Shown: positions 40,759 to 51,047, counted from the first letter of the stretch. The stretch: DNA of 64,000 nt from Brevibacillus choshinensis (GCF_016811915.1 NZ_CP069127.1:212501-276500); one strand, 5' to 3'. The notes: generated by a model not told the origin, from the sequence alone. Numbers and translations are program-made.

Positions 40759-40857
40759 GGTCCCAAAACGCGATACACGCGCAGGCGTTGTCTTGCTAAG
40801 CGTGTTATACCAAGCAACAAACCCCTGAAATGGCACCCCTGCGCATCGGTGGGGACT
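40759..40857 (+). ncRNA. Candidate structured RNA between rpsJ and rplC
   Basis: The 149-base rpsJ-rplC gap folds on itself. The outer helix is GTCCC (40760-40764) with GGGAC (40852-40856), extended by A-U and G-U pairs. A middle helix is CGAT (40771-40774) with ATCG (40845-40848). A perfect 7-bp helix, GCGCAGG (40779-40785) with CCTGCGC (40838-40844), lies inside. A further hairpin pairs TTGCT (40793-40797) with AGCAA (40813-40817). Neighbouring S10-operon gaps are mostly 10-50 bases. It is a candidate autoregulatory ribosomal-protein leader of unknown class. Confidence 0.55.
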
Positions 40858-40907
40858 TGATACAACATTAAAACGTTTTTCTGAAATAAGCACAGGAGGT
40901 GGCACTA

Positions 40908-41537
40908 ATGACCAAAGGAATCTTAGGGAAAAAACTTGGCATGACTCAAGTTTTTGGTCCAAACGGAACAGCGATCGCTGTAACGGTTATCGAAGCTGGT
41001 TCTAACGTGGTTCTCCAGAAGAAAGACTTGGAGAATGACGGCTACGAAGCGATCCAAATCGGCTTTGAAGACAAAAAAGAACAGCGCGCTAACAAGCCGG
41101 AAAAAGGACATGCAGCGAAAGCTAACACTGCTCCTAAGCGCTTCGTTCGCGAAATTCGCGGAGTAAACCTCGCTGACTTCGAGGTTGGTCAAGAGTTGAA
41201 AGCAGACATTTTTGCTGAGGGAGAAATCGTTGACGTAGCTGGCGTATCCAAGGGTAAAGGTTTCCAAGGTGCGATCAAACGTCACAACCAATCCCGCGGT
41301 CCTATGGCTCACGGTTCGCGTTACCATCGCGGTCCAGGTTCCATGGGTGCTGTAGCTCCAAACCGCGTATTTAAAGGTCAAACACTGCCAGGACAAATGG
41401 GTGGCGACAACGTAACCATTCAAAACCTGGAAGTAGTAAAAGTAGATGCTGAGCGTAACCTGATTCTCGTTAAAGGCTCCGTGCCTGGTCCGAAAAACAG
41501 CTGCGTATTGGTATCCACGGCAGTCAAGAAGAACTAG
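40908..41537 (+). CDS. rplC: 50S ribosomal protein L3
   Basis: A 209-residue protein with a beta-barrel domain and a long internal extension toward the peptidyl-transferase centre ([19 protein letters not shown]). [14 protein letters not shown] at the start is conserved. The Q in the LPGQMGG loop (about 150) is the usual methylation site in E. coli. ATG at 40908 is chosen with CAGGAGG 9 bases upstream; a GTG three codons earlier lies on that site. In B. subtilis L3 also assists Mini-III, encoded earlier in this window. Confidence 0.97.
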   Translation: MTKGILGKKLGMTQVFGPNGTAIAVTVIEAGSNVVLQKKDLENDGYEAIQIGFEDKKEQRANKPEKGHAAKANTAPKRFVREIRGVNLADFEVGQELKADIFAEGEIVDVAGVSKGKGFQGAIKRHNQSRGPMAHGSRYHRGPGSMGAVAPNRVFKGQTLPGQMGGDNVTIQNLEVVKVDAERNLILVKGSVPGPKNSCVLVSTAVKKN

Positions 41538-41557
41538 TTAGGAAAGGAGGAACTGAC

Positions 41558-42181
41558 ATGCCGAAAGTAGCTCTTTATAACCAATCCGGTTCTCAAGTTG
41601 GCGAAATCGAATTGGCAGACAGCGTGTTTGGTATCGAGCCTAACAGCGCAGTTCTGTTCGATGCGATCGTGATGCAGCAAGCATCCCAACGTCAAGGAAC
41701 TCACGATGTAAAGAACCGCTCTGAAGTACGTGGTGGTGGCCGCAAGCCATGGCGCCAAAAAGGTACAGGTCGCGCACGCCAAGGTTCCATTCGCTCTCCG
41801 CAATGGAAAGGTGGCGGTGTTGTATTCGGTCCAACTCCGCGCAAATACGGTTACAAACTGAACCGTAAAGTTCGTCGTTTGGCTCTGAAATCCGCTCTGT
41901 CCACAAAAGTTCAAAACAACGAACTGTTGGTATTGGAAGCTCTGAACTTCGCTGCTCCTAAAACCAAAGAAATGTCCGTTGTACTGAACAACCTGAAAGT
42001 AGATCGCAAAGTTCTGATCGTTACCTCCGAGTATGATCAAAACGTTGCTCTCTCTTCCCGCAACATTCCAGGTGCAAAAATCGTAGATGCTGCAGGCATT
42101 AACGTTCTGGATCTGGTAGCGCATGACAAAGTAATCGTGACGAAAGAAGCGATTGCGAAAGTAGAGGAGGTGCTCGCATAA
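41558..42181 (+). CDS. rplD: 50S ribosomal protein L4
   Basis: A 207-residue exit-tunnel protein. The central loop [20 protein letters not shown] near 60-79 forms the tunnel constriction, where macrolide-response changes map. The C-terminal half is globular and in E. coli binds the S10 leader to repress its own operon. AAAGGAGGA precedes the ATG. Its TAA overlaps the rplW start as TAATG, giving coupling. The structured RNA before rplC is a possible local target. Confidence 0.97.
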   Translation: MPKVALYNQSGSQVGEIELADSVFGIEPNSAVLFDAIVMQQASQRQGTHDVKNRSEVRGGGRKPWRQKGTGRARQGSIRSPQWKGGGVVFGPTPRKYGYKLNRKVRRLALKSALSTKVQNNELLVLEALNFAAPKTKEMSVVLNNLKVDRKVLIVTSEYDQNVALSSRNIPGAKIVDAAGINVLDLVAHDKVIVTKEAIAKVEEVLA

Positions 42182-42471
42182 TGAAGAGCATTCATGATGT
42201 TCTCAAACGCCCTGTCATTACCGAGCGCACCACTGATATGATGGCTGAGAAAAAGTACGTTTTCGAAGTACCTCTCAAAGCCAACAAAACAGAAATCAAG
42301 CAAGCTGTTGAAAAAGTATTTGGCGTAAAAGTAGAAGCAGTTAACACTGTTCGTGTTCCTGCGAAACCAAAACGCTACGGAAAATACTCCGGTTACACCT
42401 CTGAGTGGAAGAAAGCGATCGTGAAGCTGACTGATGACAGCAAAGAATTGGCCTTCTACGAGGGAGTATAA
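42181..42471 (+). CDS. rplW: 50S ribosomal protein L23
   Basis: A 96-residue protein at the tunnel exit, where SRP and trigger factor dock. The N-terminal [16 protein letters not shown] segment and the [17 protein letters not shown] loop are conserved. The start overlaps the rplD stop (TAATG) and GAGGAGG lies inside the rplD end, so translation is coupled. rplB follows after 32 bases. Confidence 0.96.
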   Translation: MKSIHDVLKRPVITERTTDMMAEKKYVFEVPLKANKTEIKQAVEKVFGVKVEAVNTVRVPAKPKRYGKYSGYTSEWKKAIVKLTDDSKELAFYEGV

Positions 42472-42503
42472 CCTCGACGACTACCGAAAAGGAGGGTATT
42501 AAC

Positions 42504-43334
42504 ATGGGTCTCAAGAAGTTTAAACCGACTTCTCCTGGTCGTCGCCAAATGACGGTTTCTACTTTCGAGGAGATTACTACTTCAACTCCCGAAAAATCCT
42601 TGCTGGCGCCTCTTTCTAAAAAAGCTGGTCGCAACAACCAAGGAAGAATTACCGTTCGTCATCAAGGTGGCGGTCACAAACGTAAATACCGTATTATCGA
42701 CTTCAAGCGCAACAAAGATGGCATCGTAGGTCGCGTAGCTACTATCGAATACGATCCAAACCGTTCCGCTAACATCGCACTGATCAACTATGCTGACGGT
42801 GAAAAACGTTACATCCTCGCTCCTCACAACCTGAAAGTGGGCGATGAGATCGTATCTGGTGCAGATGCCGACATCAAAATCGGTAACGCATTGCCACTGG
42901 AAAAAATCCCAGTTGGTACTACGATCCACAACATTGAGCTGAAACCTGGTAAAGGTGGACAACTGGTTCGTGCAGCTGGTACTTCCGCTCAATTGCTCGG
43001 TCGTGATGGAGAGTTCGTAATCGTACGCCTTTCTTCCGGTGAAACACGCCGCATTCATAACGTATGCCGTGCTACCATCGGTCAAGTAGGTAACCTCGAT
43101 CACGAATTGGTTAACATCGGTAAAGCTGGTCGTTCCCGTTGGTTGGGTATTCGTCCAACTGTACGCGGTAGCGTAATGAACCCTAACGATCACCCACACG
43201 GTGGTGGTGAAGGTCGCGCTCCAATCGGACGTAAAGCACCTGTTACTCCTTGGGGTAAACCAACTCTGGGTCTCAAGACTCGCAAGAAGAAGAACAAATC
43301 CGATCAATACATTATCCGCCGTCGCAAGAAGTAA
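42504..43334 (+). CDS. rplB: 50S ribosomal protein L2
   Basis: A 276-residue RNA-binding protein needed for subunit association and peptidyl-transferase assembly. The N-terminal [15 protein letters not shown] and OB-like core are followed by the C-terminal signature [18 protein letters not shown], with the conserved histidine near 230. AAGGAGGG precedes the ATG. The order rplC-D-W-B-rpsS is the classical S10 operon. Confidence 0.98.
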   Translation: MGLKKFKPTSPGRRQMTVSTFEEITTSTPEKSLLAPLSKKAGRNNQGRITVRHQGGGHKRKYRIIDFKRNKDGIVGRVATIEYDPNRSANIALINYADGEKRYILAPHNLKVGDEIVSGADADIKIGNALPLEKIPVGTTIHNIELKPGKGGQLVRAAGTSAQLLGRDGEFVIVRLSSGETRRIHNVCRATIGQVGNLDHELVNIGKAGRSRWLGIRPTVRGSVMNPNDHPHGGGEGRAPIGRKAPVTPWGKPTLGLKTRKKKNKSDQYIIRRRKK

Positions 43335-43383
43335 GCTAGGCTGATACTATAACCGAACGCCTTTGGCGAAGGGAGGTTCACTA

Positions 43384-43665
43384 ATGGGACGTAGCTTAAA
43401 AAAGGGTCCTTTCGTGGATGACCACTTGATGAAAAAAGTTGACGAGCAAAATGAAAAGAACGAGAAGCGCGTGATCAAAACTTGGTCCCGTCGTTCCACC
43501 ATCTTCCCTCAGTTCGTAGGACATACTTTTGCAGTGTATGATGGCCGTAAACACGTACCTGTGTATGTTTCGGAAGACATGGTTGGTCATAAATTGGGTG
43601 AATTCGCACCAACTCGTACCTTCAAGGGTCACGTCGACAACGACAAGAAATCCAAGAAGCGCTAA
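43384..43665 (+). CDS. rpsS: 30S ribosomal protein S19
   Basis: A 93-residue head protein forming a complex with S13 near the A-site finger. [18 protein letters not shown] opens the protein and [15 protein letters not shown] near 70-84 is the family signature. ATG at 43384 is chosen behind GGGAGGTT; an in-frame upstream start at 43363 would add a tail absent from relatives. It is 29 bases before rplV. Confidence 0.97.
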   Translation: MGRSLKKGPFVDDHLMKKVDEQNEKNEKRVIKTWSRRSTIFPQFVGHTFAVYDGRKHVPVYVSEDMVGHKLGEFAPTRTFKGHVDNDKKSKKR

Positions 43666-43694
43666 TTTTCTCTTGACAGAGAGGAGGTACAAAG

Positions 43695-44027
43695 ATGGAA
43701 GCAAAAGCAGTTGCTCGCAATATTCGCATCGCGTCTCGTAAAGTCCGCCTGGTGGTTGACTTGATCAGAGGCAAGCAAGTAGGTGAAGCTTTGGCGATCC
43801 TGAAACACACGCCGAAAGCAGCTTCTCCAGTTGTTGAAAAGCTCCTGAAGTCGGCTATTGCAAACGCTGAGCACAACTATGAGCTGGATCCAAACAACCT
43901 CGTAGTGGGCAAAATCTTCGTAGACCAAGGTCCTACGTTGAAGCGTTTCCGTCCGCGCGCTATGGGCCGCGCTAGCCGCATCCATAAACGCACGAGCCAC
44001 ATCACCGTGGTACTAAACGAGAAATAA
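43695..44027 (+). CDS. rplV: 50S ribosomal protein L22
   Basis: A 110-residue protein. The globular part lies at the tunnel exit, and a long beta-hairpin ([25 protein letters not shown]) near 80-104 reaches into the tunnel beside L4, where macrolide-response changes occur. [18 protein letters not shown] at the N terminus is conserved. GAGGAGG precedes the ATG. rpsC follows after 13 bases, with no promoter between. Confidence 0.97.
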   Translation: MEAKAVARNIRIASRKVRLVVDLIRGKQVGEALAILKHTPKAASPVVEKLLKSAIANAEHNYELDPNNLVVGKIFVDQGPTLKRFRPRAMGRASRIHKRTSHITVVLNEK

Positions 44028-44040
44028 GGAGGGATTACGT

Positions 44041-44703
44041 GTGGGTCAAAAGGTAAGCCCGGTCGGTCTTCGGATCGGAGTCATTCGTGACTGGGAGTCC
44101 AAGTGGTACGCTGACAAGGACTTCGCAACACTGTTGCACGAGGACTTGAAAATCCGCAAGTATGTAAAAGGGCGTCTCAAAGATGCTGCAGTATCCACAA
44201 TCGAAATCGAACGCGCAGCTAATCGCGTGAACGTTACGATTCACACCGCTAAGCCTGGTATGGTAATTGGTAAAGGTGGAGCAGAGGTTGAAGTTCTGCG
44301 CAAAACCCTTACTGAACTGACTGGCAAACGCGTTCATATCAACATCAACGAAGTAAAACGTCCGGATCTGGATGCTACTCTGGTAGCTGAAAACATTGCA
44401 CGCCAACTGGAAAACCGCATTTCCTTCCGCCGTGCGCAAAAGCAATCGATCACTCGTACGCTGCGCGCTGGTGCAAAAGGTATCAAAACTTTGGTTAGCG
44501 GTCGCCTTGGCGGTGCTGATATCGCACGTTCCGAAGGTTACAGCGAAGGTACTGTTCCTCTTCACACTCTGCGTGCTGACATCGACTACGGTACTGCTGA
44601 AGCACATACCACTTATGGTCGTATCGGTGTAAAAGTGTGGATCTATCGTGGAGAAGTCCTTCCAGCGAGAAAGAACGTCGCTACTGAGGAAGGAGGCAAG
44701 TAA
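44041..44703 (+). CDS. rpsC: 30S ribosomal protein S3
   Basis: A 220-residue protein at the mRNA entry site, where it contributes to the ribosomal helicase activity. [19 protein letters not shown] opens the protein. The KH domain shows [12 protein letters not shown] (about 77-88), and the C-terminal domain holds [15 protein letters not shown] start with AAGGAGGG upstream. rplP follows after 2 bases, so translation is likely coupled. Confidence 0.97.
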   Translation: MGQKVSPVGLRIGVIRDWESKWYADKDFATLLHEDLKIRKYVKGRLKDAAVSTIEIERAANRVNVTIHTAKPGMVIGKGGAEVEVLRKTLTELTGKRVHININEVKRPDLDATLVAENIARQLENRISFRRAQKQSITRTLRAGAKGIKTLVSGRLGGADIARSEGYSEGTVPLHTLRADIDYGTAEAHTTYGRIGVKVWIYRGEVLPARKNVATEEGGK

Positions 44704-44705
44704 TC

Positions 44706-45140
44706 ATGTTGACGCCAAAACGCGTGAAACACCGTAAACAACACCGCGGAAAAATGGCTGGTAACGCTAAAGGCGGTACTACTGTTGCGTTCGGTGAATA
44801 CGGATTGCAAGCATTGGAACCATCTTGGGTAACGAACCGTCAGATCGAGGCTGCTCGTATCGCGATGACCCGTTACATCAAACGTGGTGGTAAAGTATGG
44901 ATTAAGATTTTCCCAGATAAACCAATTACACAAAAACCGCTCGAAGTACGGATGGGTTCCGGTAAAGGTTCTCCTGAGAAATGGGTAGCGGTAGTGAAAC
45001 CAGGCAAGATCATGTTTGAACTTGCTGGCGTTCCTGAAGAAGTCGCTCGCGAAGCTATGCGTCTGGCTATGCACAAACTGCCTATCAAGTGCAAGTTCGT
45101 GAAGCGTGAAGAAGTGGGTGGTGACGCACATGAAGGCTAA
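44706..45140 (+). CDS. rplP: 50S ribosomal protein L16
   Basis: A 144-residue protein near the A-site tRNA elbow, important for peptidyl transfer and late assembly. [15 protein letters not shown] at the start and the [16 protein letters not shown] motif near 79-94 are conserved; an arginine in the latter loop is hydroxylated in E. coli. GAAGGAGG lies in the rpsC end. The 3' end overlaps rpmC by 11 bases. Confidence 0.97.
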   Translation: MLTPKRVKHRKQHRGKMAGNAKGGTTVAFGEYGLQALEPSWVTNRQIEAARIAMTRYIKRGGKVWIKIFPDKPITQKPLEVRMGSGKGSPEKWVAVVKPGKIMFELAGVPEEVAREAMRLAMHKLPIKCKFVKREEVGGDAHEG

Positions 45141-45327
45141 TGAGTACCGTAACTTGACCACTGCCGAGATCGAACAAAACGTCGCTTCTTTGAAAGAAGA
45201 GTTGTTCAACCTTCGTTTCCAGCTGGCTACGGGTCAACTCGAAACCACATCTCGCATTAAACAAGTGCGTAAGGATATCGCACGTGCGAAAACCATCCTG
45301 CGCCAGAGAGAATTGGGAATCGGCTAA
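45130..45327 (+). CDS. rpmC: 50S ribosomal protein L29
   Basis: A 65-residue helical hairpin protein near the tunnel exit, next to L23. [21 protein letters not shown] and [18 protein letters not shown] form the two helices. ATG at 45130 is chosen because relatives start MKANE; a longer TTG frame from 45106 would run deep in rplP. GGGTGGTG in rplP serves as the ribosome site. Confidence 0.95.
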   Translation: MKANEYRNLTTAEIEQNVASLKEELFNLRFQLATGQLETTSRIKQVRKDIARAKTILRQRELGIG

Positions 45328-45349
45328 TTAAAGGAAGGAGGTTTGAACG

Positions 45350-45616
45350 ATGACCGCAGAACGCAATATGCGTCGAACAGTTACTGGTCGCGTTGTTTCC
45401 GACAAGATGGATAAAACCATTACTGTTCTTGTTGAAACTTACAAGACTCACACACTGTACGGCAAACGCGTGAAGTACTCCAAAAAGTTCAAGGCTCACG
45501 ACGAGAACAACACGGCAAAAGTGGGCGACATCGTAGAAATCATGGAAACACGTCCATTGTCCAAAGACAAACGTTTCCGTTTGGTACGTATCGTCGAAGA
45601 GGCAGTAATCGTATAA
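45350..45616 (+). CDS. rpsQ: 30S ribosomal protein S17
   Basis: An 88-residue OB-fold primary binder at the 30S body. [19 protein letters not shown] near 9-27 and [14 protein letters not shown] are the conserved rRNA contacts. GGAAGGAGG precedes the ATG. It ends the S10 part, and rplN of the spc part follows after 41 bases without a terminator, so the two operons are fused as in Bacillus. Confidence 0.97.
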   Translation: MTAERNMRRTVTGRVVSDKMDKTITVLVETYKTHTLYGKRVKYSKKFKAHDENNTAKVGDIVEIMETRPLSKDKRFRLVRIVEEAVIV

Positions 45617-45657
45617 GTCAGATTTTCGGATATCAAATCCGAAAGGAGGAACAGTAA

Positions 45658-46026
45658 ATGATCCAAACTCAGACGAGATTGGCTGTTGCTGACAACTCCG
45701 GTGCAAAGGAACTCATGTGCATCAAGGTTCTGGGTGGTTCCGGTCGCAAAACGGCGAACATCGGCGATGTTATCGTGTGCTCCGTTAAATCCGCTACACC
45801 CGGCGGCGTTGTCAAGAAAGGTCAAGTAGTTAAAGCGGTTGTAGTACGTACAGTAAGTGGCGTTCGTCGTCAGGATGGTTCTTACATCCGTTTCGATGAA
45901 AATGCAGCTGTAGTTATCAAAGATGATAAGTCCCCACGTGGAACCCGTATCTTTGGACCTGTAGCTCGTGAGCTCCGCGACAAGGATTTCATGAAGATCA
46001 TCTCTCTGGCTCCAGAGGTTATCTAA
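45658..46026 (+). CDS. rplN: 50S ribosomal protein L14
   Basis: A 122-residue beta-barrel protein at the subunit interface, where it forms bridges with the 30S and binds the silencing factor Rsf[22 protein letters not shown] at the N terminus and the [18 protein letters not shown] core are conserved. GAAAGGAGG precedes the ATG. First gene of the spc-type block. Confidence 0.97.
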   Translation: MIQTQTRLAVADNSGAKELMCIKVLGGSGRKTANIGDVIVCSVKSATPGGVVKKGQVVKAVVVRTVSGVRRQDGSYIRFDENAAVVIKDDKSPRGTRIFGPVARELRDKDFMKIISLAPEVI

Positions 46027-46075
46027 TTGAACGGCAAAACTCAGGCAGTTTGTTCGATAGGAGGTGCACCAAGCG

Positions 46076-46390
46076 ATGCACGTTAAAAAAGGCGACACTG
46101 TTATCGTAAATGCGGGTAAAGATAAAGGCAAAAAAGGTCGCGTTCTCGCTGCTTATCCGAAGAAAGAACGCGTTCTGGTTGAAGGTATCAATCTCGTTAA
46201 GAAACACAGCCGTCCGTCTCAAGCTAACCCGCAAGGTGGCATTGTGACTCAAGAAGCAGCGATTCACGTTTCCAACGTATCTTTGATCGATCCGAAGTCC
46301 GGAAAAGCTACTCGAATCGGTTACAAAGTATTGGAGAACGGCAAGAAAGTTCGGTACGCGAAAAAGTCTGGCGAAGTACTCGACAAGTAG
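46076..46390 (+). CDS. rplX: 50S ribosomal protein L24
   Basis: A 104-residue assembly initiator with an N-terminal KOW motif ([21 protein letters not shown], about 3-23). It binds the 5' domain of 23S rRNA near the tunnel exit. ATG at 46076 is chosen with TAGGAGGTG upstream; a GTG four codons earlier is part of that site. rplE follows after 27 bases. Confidence 0.97.
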   Translation: MHVKKGDTVIVNAGKDKGKKGRVLAAYPKKERVLVEGINLVKKHSRPSQANPQGGIVTQEAAIHVSNVSLIDPKSGKATRIGYKVLENGKKVRYAKKSGEVLDK

Positions 46391-46417
46391 TCAGGTTGGA
46401 AAGGAGGATGTCCTTAG

Positions 46418-46960
46418 ATGGCAACAAGACTGAAAGAAAAGTATACCAATGAAATCGTGCCTGGCTTGATGAGCAAGTTTAACTACTCTTCCATCATGCA
46501 AGTGCCGAAAGTTGAAAAGATCATCATCAACATGGGTGTAGGCGAAGCGGTTGCTAACGCTAAATCCTTGGATACTGCAGTTGAAGACCTGCAAGTAATC
46601 GCTGGTCAACGACCTGTAGTAACACGCGCTAAGAAATCCATCGCTGGTTTCAAACTGCGTGAAGGTATGCCGATCGGTGCGAAGGTTACTCTGCGCGGCG
46701 AGCGTATGTACCAATTCCTCGACAAGCTGATGAACGTATCTCTTCCACGTGTACGTGACTTCCGTGGAATCTCTTCCAAGGCATTTGACGGCCGTGGTAA
46801 CTACACACTTGGTCTGAAGGAACAACTGATCTTCCCTGAGATCGAGTACGATAAAATCGATAAAGTACGCGGTATGGACATCGTTATTGTCACTTCCGCT
46901 AAAACGGATGAGGAAGCTCGTGAACTGCTGACTCAAATGGGTATGCCATTCCGTAAATAA
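46418..46960 (+). CDS. rplE: 50S ribosomal protein L5
   Basis: A 180-residue central-protuberance protein that binds 5S rRNA with L18 and contacts P-site tRNA and S13. [16 protein letters not shown] near 30-45 is the family signature. [18 protein letters not shown] follows, and the C terminus ends [24 protein letters not shown] precedes the ATG. It is followed by the zinc-type rpsN. Confidence 0.97.
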   Translation: MATRLKEKYTNEIVPGLMSKFNYSSIMQVPKVEKIIINMGVGEAVANAKSLDTAVEDLQVIAGQRPVVTRAKKSIAGFKLREGMPIGAKVTLRGERMYQFLDKLMNVSLPRVRDFRGISSKAFDGRGNYTLGLKEQLIFPEIEYDKIDKVRGMDIVIVTSAKTDEEARELLTQMGMPFRK

Positions 46961-46984
46961 ACCCACTCGTAAGGAGGGAAGAAT

Positions 46985-47170
46985 GTGGCAAAGAAATCAA
47001 TGATCATCAAGCAACAGCGGGAGCCGAAGTTTGCAGTACGCGCGTACACTCGTTGCGAGCGTTGCGGACGTCCTCACTCCGTATTGCGCAAATTCAAACT
47101 CTGCCGTATTTGCTTCCGTGAACTTGCTTATAAAGGTCAAATTCCAGGCGTGAAAAAAGCAAGCTGGTAA
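46985..47170 (+). CDS. rpsN: 30S ribosomal protein S14, zinc-binding type
   Basis: A 61-residue short S14. Two CxxC pairs (CERCG near 24-27 and CRIC near 39-42) form the zinc knuckle, so this is the C+ paralogue used when zinc is plentiful. Bacillus genomes often hold a second, zinc-free copy elsewhere under Zur control. GTG start with AAGGAGGG upstream; an ATG two bases earlier is out of frame. Confidence 0.97.
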   Translation: MAKKSMIIKQQREPKFAVRAYTRCERCGRPHSVLRKFKLCRICFRELAYKGQIPGVKKASW

Positions 47171-47197
47171 TTTGAAACGGGAAGGAGGTTTTCTCTC

Positions 47198-47596
47198 ATG
47201 GTTATGACTGATCCAATCGCAGATATGTTGACACGTATTCGTAACGCCAACATGGTTCGCCACGAGAAAGTGGAAATCCCGGCGTCCACCATCAAGAAGG
47301 AAATCGCGCGCATTCTGAAAGAAGAAGGATTCATTCGCGATGCGGAGTTTGTTGAAGACAACAAACAAGGAATCATCCGCGTATTCCTGAAGTACGGTGC
47401 TGAAAACGAGCGTGTAATCACAGGTCTGAAACGTATCTCTAAACCAGGTCTTCGTGTTTACGCAAAGAACAATGAAGTTCCTAAGGTTTTGGGTGGCCTC
47501 GGTTGCGCAATCATCTCCACATCCACTGGTGTAATGACGGACAAGCAAGCTCGTCAAGCAGCAGTTGGTGGAGAAGTACTTGCATACGTTTGGTAA
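47198..47596 (+). CDS. rpsH: 30S ribosomal protein S8
   Basis: A 132-residue primary 16S binder of the central domain. [20 protein letters not shown] opens the protein and [20 protein letters not shown] near 105-124 is the conserved C-terminal core. In E. coli S8 represses the spc operon. GAAGGAGG precedes the ATG; a second ATG two codons later is possible but Bacillus starts the same way (MVMTDP). Confidence 0.97.
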   Translation: MVMTDPIADMLTRIRNANMVRHEKVEIPASTIKKEIARILKEEGFIRDAEFVEDNKQGIIRVFLKYGAENERVITGLKRISKPGLRVYAKNNEVPKVLGGLGCAIISTSTGVMTDKQARQAAVGGEVLAYVW

Positions 47597-47634
47597 TCCA
47601 ACAGAATTAATGAAAAGCACAGGAGGTGCACCAC

Positions 47635-48171
47635 ATGTCTCGTGTCGGTAGAAAACCGATCGTGGTACCTGCAGGCGTTACCCTCACTCTGAACGGAACT
47701 GAGCTGACGGTAAAGGGCCCTAAGGGTCAACTCGTTCGTAACTTTCATGAAGATATCAAAATCAACATCGCTGAGAACGAAGTAGTAGTTGAGCGTCCTA
47801 GCGACAACAAACTGCATCGTTCCCTTCACGGTACGACTCGTGCGCTTGTTGCCAACATGGTAAAAGGCGTATCCGAAGGCTTCACTCGCACTCTGGAACT
47901 GGTCGGTGTAGGTTACCGTGCAGCTAAATCCGGATCCGGTGTAACACTTTCCCTTGGTTTCTCCCACCCAGTTGAGGTAACTCCTGAAGCGGGTATCGAA
48001 ATCGAAGTGCCAAACCAAACCACTCTGGTGGTTAAAGGGATCAACAAAGAGCGCGTTGGTCAAATTGCCGCTGAAATCCGTGCACTGCGTAAACCTGAGC
48101 CATACAAAGGCAAAGGTATCAAGTACAGTGATGAAGTGGTTCGTCGTAAAGAAGGTAAAAAAGGTAAATAA
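47635..48171 (+). CDS. rplF: 50S ribosomal protein L6
   Basis: A 178-residue protein with two repeated domains, near the sarcin-ricin loop and L7/L12 base. [14 protein letters not shown] starts the protein, and the C-terminal signature [13 protein letters not shown] near 152-164 is intact. ATG at 47635 has AGGAGGTG upstream; a GTG three codons earlier lies on that site. Required for late 50S assembly and factor GTPase activity. Confidence 0.97.
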   Translation: MSRVGRKPIVVPAGVTLTLNGTELTVKGPKGQLVRNFHEDIKINIAENEVVVERPSDNKLHRSLHGTTRALVANMVKGVSEGFTRTLELVGVGYRAAKSGSGVTLSLGFSHPVEVTPEAGIEIEVPNQTTLVVKGINKERVGQIAAEIRALRKPEPYKGKGIKYSDEVVRRKEGKKGK

Positions 48172-48203
48172 GCTTCTAGCTTCATGAGAAAGGAGGCCGC
48201 TTA

Positions 48204-48566
48204 ATGTTTACGAAAGCTGATAAAAACAAAGCTCGGAAAAAACGTCACCTGCGCATCCGCAAACGCGTGATTGGTTCTACCATTCGCCCGCGTCTGAACG
48301 TATTCCGTTCTTCTAAGCACATCTACGCTCAACTGATTGACGATGCGACTGGAGTAACTCTGGTATCTGCATCCTCTCTGGATAAAGAGCTGGGCCTGAA
48401 AAATGGCGCAAACGTGGAAGCTGCTACAGCTGTTGGCACACTGATCGCTAAGCGTGCACAAGAAAAAGGTGCGACTGAAGTGATTTTTGACCGCGGCGGT
48501 TACATCTATCATGGACGTATTAAAGCACTGGCAGAAGCAGCTCGCGAAGCTGGTCTGCAATTCTAA
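48204..48566 (+). CDS. rplR: 50S ribosomal protein L18
   Basis: A 120-residue protein that brings 5S rRNA to the central protuberance together with L5. The basic N terminus ([15 protein letters not shown]) and the [20 protein letters not shown] segment bind 5S rRNA. The C-terminal [21 protein letters not shown] motif is conserved. AAAGGAGG precedes the ATG. Confidence 0.97.
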   Translation: MFTKADKNKARKKRHLRIRKRVIGSTIRPRLNVFRSSKHIYAQLIDDATGVTLVSASSLDKELGLKNGANVEAATAVGTLIAKRAQEKGATEVIFDRGGYIYHGRIKALAEAAREAGLQF

Positions 48567-48584
48567 CAACAAGGAGGGTAAGGA

Positions 48585-49082
48585 ATGCGTATCGACCCTA
48601 GCAAATTAGAGCTCGAAGAAAAAGTTGTCGCCGTTAACCGCGTAGCTAAAACGGTTAAAGGTGGACGTCGCATGAGCTTTAGCGCCCTGGTTGTTGTGGG
48701 TGACCGTAACGGCCATGTAGGTGCTGGTATGGGTAAAGCCCAAGAAGTTCCAGACGCTATTCGTAAAGCGATCGACGACGCTAAGAAAAAACTGATCCGT
48801 GTACCAATGAGAGGAACTACTGTTCCGCACGAAGTACTGTGCCAATTTGGTGCTGGTAAAGTTCTCATCAAGCCTGCTTCCGCCGGTACTGGTGTAATCG
48901 CAGGTGGACCTATCCGTGCCGTTCTCGAACTGGCTGGTGTAGGTGACGTTTTGAGCAAGTCTCTTGGTTCCAACAATCCTATCAACATGGTCAACGCTAC
49001 GCTGGAAGGCCTCGGCCGCCTGAAAACAGCGGAAGATGTCGCGAAATTGCGCGGTAAGACTGTTGACGAGTTGTTGGGTTAA
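48585..49082 (+). CDS. rpsE: 30S ribosomal protein S5
   Basis: A 165-residue protein near the decoding centre and mRNA entry. The dsRBD-like N-terminal domain includes [24 protein letters not shown], where spectinomycin-response changes map in the loop, and [20 protein letters not shown] follows. The C-terminal domain contains [21 protein letters not shown] precedes the ATG. rpmD begins 17 bases later. Confidence 0.97.
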   Translation: MRIDPSKLELEEKVVAVNRVAKTVKGGRRMSFSALVVVGDRNGHVGAGMGKAQEVPDAIRKAIDDAKKKLIRVPMRGTTVPHEVLCQFGAGKVLIKPASAGTGVIAGGPIRAVLELAGVGDVLSKSLGSNNPINMVNATLEGLGRLKTAEDVAKLRGKTVDELLG

Positions 49083-49099
49083 TAAGGGAGGGAATGAAC

Positions 49100-49279
49100 A
49101 TGGCAAAATTGCAAATCACCCTCACACGTAGCCTGATCGGACGTCCAGTAGGACAACAGGAAACAGTAAAAGCACTGGGTCTTCGCAAAATCAACTCCAC
49201 TGTAGTGAAGGAAGATAACGCTGCAATCCGTGGAATGGTTTTCAAAGTGAAGCACTTGGTTGACGTGAAAGAAGTATAA
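49100..49279 (+). CDS. rpmD: 50S ribosomal protein L30
   Basis: A 59-residue protein bearing the short bacterial L30 signature: [25 protein letters not shown] near 4-28, and the C terminus KHLVDVKEV. The ATG at 49100 is chosen because GGGAGGG ends 7 bases before it; the ATG two codons earlier is only 1 base from that site. It is located in the usual place between rpsE and rplO. Confidence 0.96.
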   Translation: MAKLQITLTRSLIGRPVGQQETVKALGLRKINSTVVKEDNAAIRGMVFKVKHLVDVKEV

Positions 49280-49311
49280 TTGAACATCTCAAGAGTTAGG
49301 AGGTGCAACGT

Positions 49312-49752
49312 ATGAAATTGCATGAACTGCAACCTGCAGAAGGATCCCGTCACACTCGTAAGCGCATCGGTCGCGGTATCGGTAGCGGTACTGGCAAAAC
49401 TGCTGGTAAAGGTCACAAAGGTCAAAACGCTCGTTCCGGTGGCGGCGTACGCCCAGGTTTCGAGGGTGGTCAAAACCCATTGTACCGTCGTCTGCCTAAG
49501 CGTGGTTTCACTAACATCAGCCGTAAAGAATACGCGATTGTTAGCCTGGACGCGCTGAACCGTTTTGAAGAGGGTACTGTTGTAACACCTGAGCTTCTGA
49601 AAGAAACTGGTGTTATCAGTGCGCTGCGCGACGGTGTTAAGGTTCTTGCTAACGGCGAACTCACAGTGAAGCTGACTGTTAAAGCTCACAAGTTCTCCGG
49701 AGCTGCTGCTGAGAAGATCGCACAAGTCGGTGGAACAACCGAGGTGATCTAA
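49312..49752 (+). CDS. rplO: 50S ribosomal protein L15
   Basis: A 146-residue late-assembly protein. The glycine-rich, basic N-terminal arm ([20 protein letters not shown], 19-38) threads into 23S rRNA, and the globular C-terminal half holds [19 protein letters not shown] at 49312 has AGGAGGTG upstream. Its stop overlaps the secY ATG (TAATG), so ribosome and translocon synthesis are coupled. Confidence 0.97.
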   Translation: MKLHELQPAEGSRHTRKRIGRGIGSGTGKTAGKGHKGQNARSGGGVRPGFEGGQNPLYRRLPKRGFTNISRKEYAIVSLDALNRFEEGTVVTPELLKETGVISALRDGVKVLANGELTVKLTVKAHKFSGAAAEKIAQVGGTTEVI

Positions 49753-51047
49753 TGTTAGCGTCCTTAACTAACATTTTTAAGATTAGCGACCTGCGTCGTA
49801 AAATCCTGTTTACGCTCATGATGTTGGTAGTTTTCCGGATCGGAAGCTTTGTACCAGTTCCTAACGTAAACGTCGAGTTGTTTCAGCAGAACACAAACCA
49901 TTTGCTTGGATTGTTGAACACCTTCTCGGGTGGCGCTCTGAAAAACTTCTCGATTTTTGCCATGGGTATCATGCCGTATATCACGGCGTCGATTATCATG
50001 CAGCTGTTGTCGATGGACGTGATTCCAAAGCTTACGCAATGGTCACGTGAAGGAGAGGTTGGTCGACGCAAGATCGCTACGGTTACCCGCTACAGCACAA
50101 TTGTCCTCGGGGCGATTCAATCGATCGGGATGACGATTGGTTTCAACAACATGGCGCCTGGTTTGCTCAAGGATACGTCCATCGGCAGCTACGCACTCAT
50201 TGCGTTGACACTGACAGCAGGTACCGCGTTCTTGATGTGGATGGGTGAACAGATTACCGAGAAAGGTATCGGTAACGGGATTTCGATCCTGATCGTATCC
50301 GGTATCGTCGCCAACATTCCAGGTGGGATTGAGACGATCTACTCGACTCAGTTTGCAGATCCATCGCAGAACGTTTTCTTCAGCATCGTCAAAGTTGTGC
50401 TTATCTTGCTGGTGATCCTCGCTATTATTGTCGGGGTTATCTTTATGCAGCAAGGTGTGCGTAAGATTCCAGTGCAATATGCCAAGCGCGTGGTTGGACG
50501 GAAAATGTACGGTGGTCAATCCACCCACATTCCACTGAAAATCAACTCTGCTGGTGTAATTCCTGTTATCTTCTCCATCTCGCTCGTAATTTTCCCGTCG
50601 ACGATCGCTCAGTTCTGGGTTGATCAATCCGGAACAGGTATCGCCAACTGGATTTATCAAAACTTCCAAGTTAGTGCACCGCTTGGAATGGCGCTGTACG
50701 CCATCTTGATTATCGGGTTTACCTACTTCTATACCTTTGTACAGATGAATCCTGTGCAAATGGCAGAGAACATGAGGAAAAATGGCGGTTACATTCCTGG
50801 TATTCGACCTGGTAAAAACACTGAGGTGTACATTACTCGAACATTGAACCGCTTAACATTGGCGGGCGCTCTCTTCCTGATGCTGATTTCCATCTTGCCG
50901 TTCTTCTTCAGCAAGCTGGCAAATCTGCCGCAGTCGATTTACATCGGTGGTACTTCGCTGTTGATCGTTATCGGGGTAGCCCTGGATACGATGAAGCAGA
51001 TCGAAAGCCAGATGATCAAGCGCCACTACCAAGGGTTCATCAAGTAA
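49752..51047 (+). CDS. secY: Preprotein translocase subunit SecY
   Basis: A 431-residue channel protein with ten hydrophobic membrane segments. The first span and plug region include FRIGSFVPVPNVN, MGIMPYITASIIMQLL is typical of helix 2, and GNGISILIVSGIVA lies in helix 5. The cytosolic loop GVRKIPVQYAKRVVGRKMYGG carries the arginines that contact SecA and ribosomes. The C terminus ends MIKRHYQGFIK. Start overlaps rplO. With SecE encoded earlier it forms the core of SecYEG. Confidence 0.97.
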   Translation: MLASLTNIFKISDLRRKILFTLMMLVVFRIGSFVPVPNVNVELFQQNTNHLLGLLNTFSGGALKNFSIFAMGIMPYITASIIMQLLSMDVIPKLTQWSREGEVGRRKIATVTRYSTIVLGAIQSIGMTIGFNNMAPGLLKDTSIGSYALIALTLTAGTAFLMWMGEQITEKGIGNGISILIVSGIVANIPGGIETIYSTQFADPSQNVFFSIVKVVLILLVILAIIVGVIFMQQGVRKIPVQYAKRVVGRKMYGGQSTHIPLKINSAGVIPVIFSISLVIFPSTIAQFWVDQSGTGIANWIYQNFQVSAPLGMALYAILIIGFTYFYTFVQMNPVQMAENMRKNGGYIPGIRPGKNTEVYITRTLNRLTLAGALFLMLISILPFFFSKLANLPQSIYIGGTSLLIVIGVALDTMKQIESQMIKRHYQGFIK

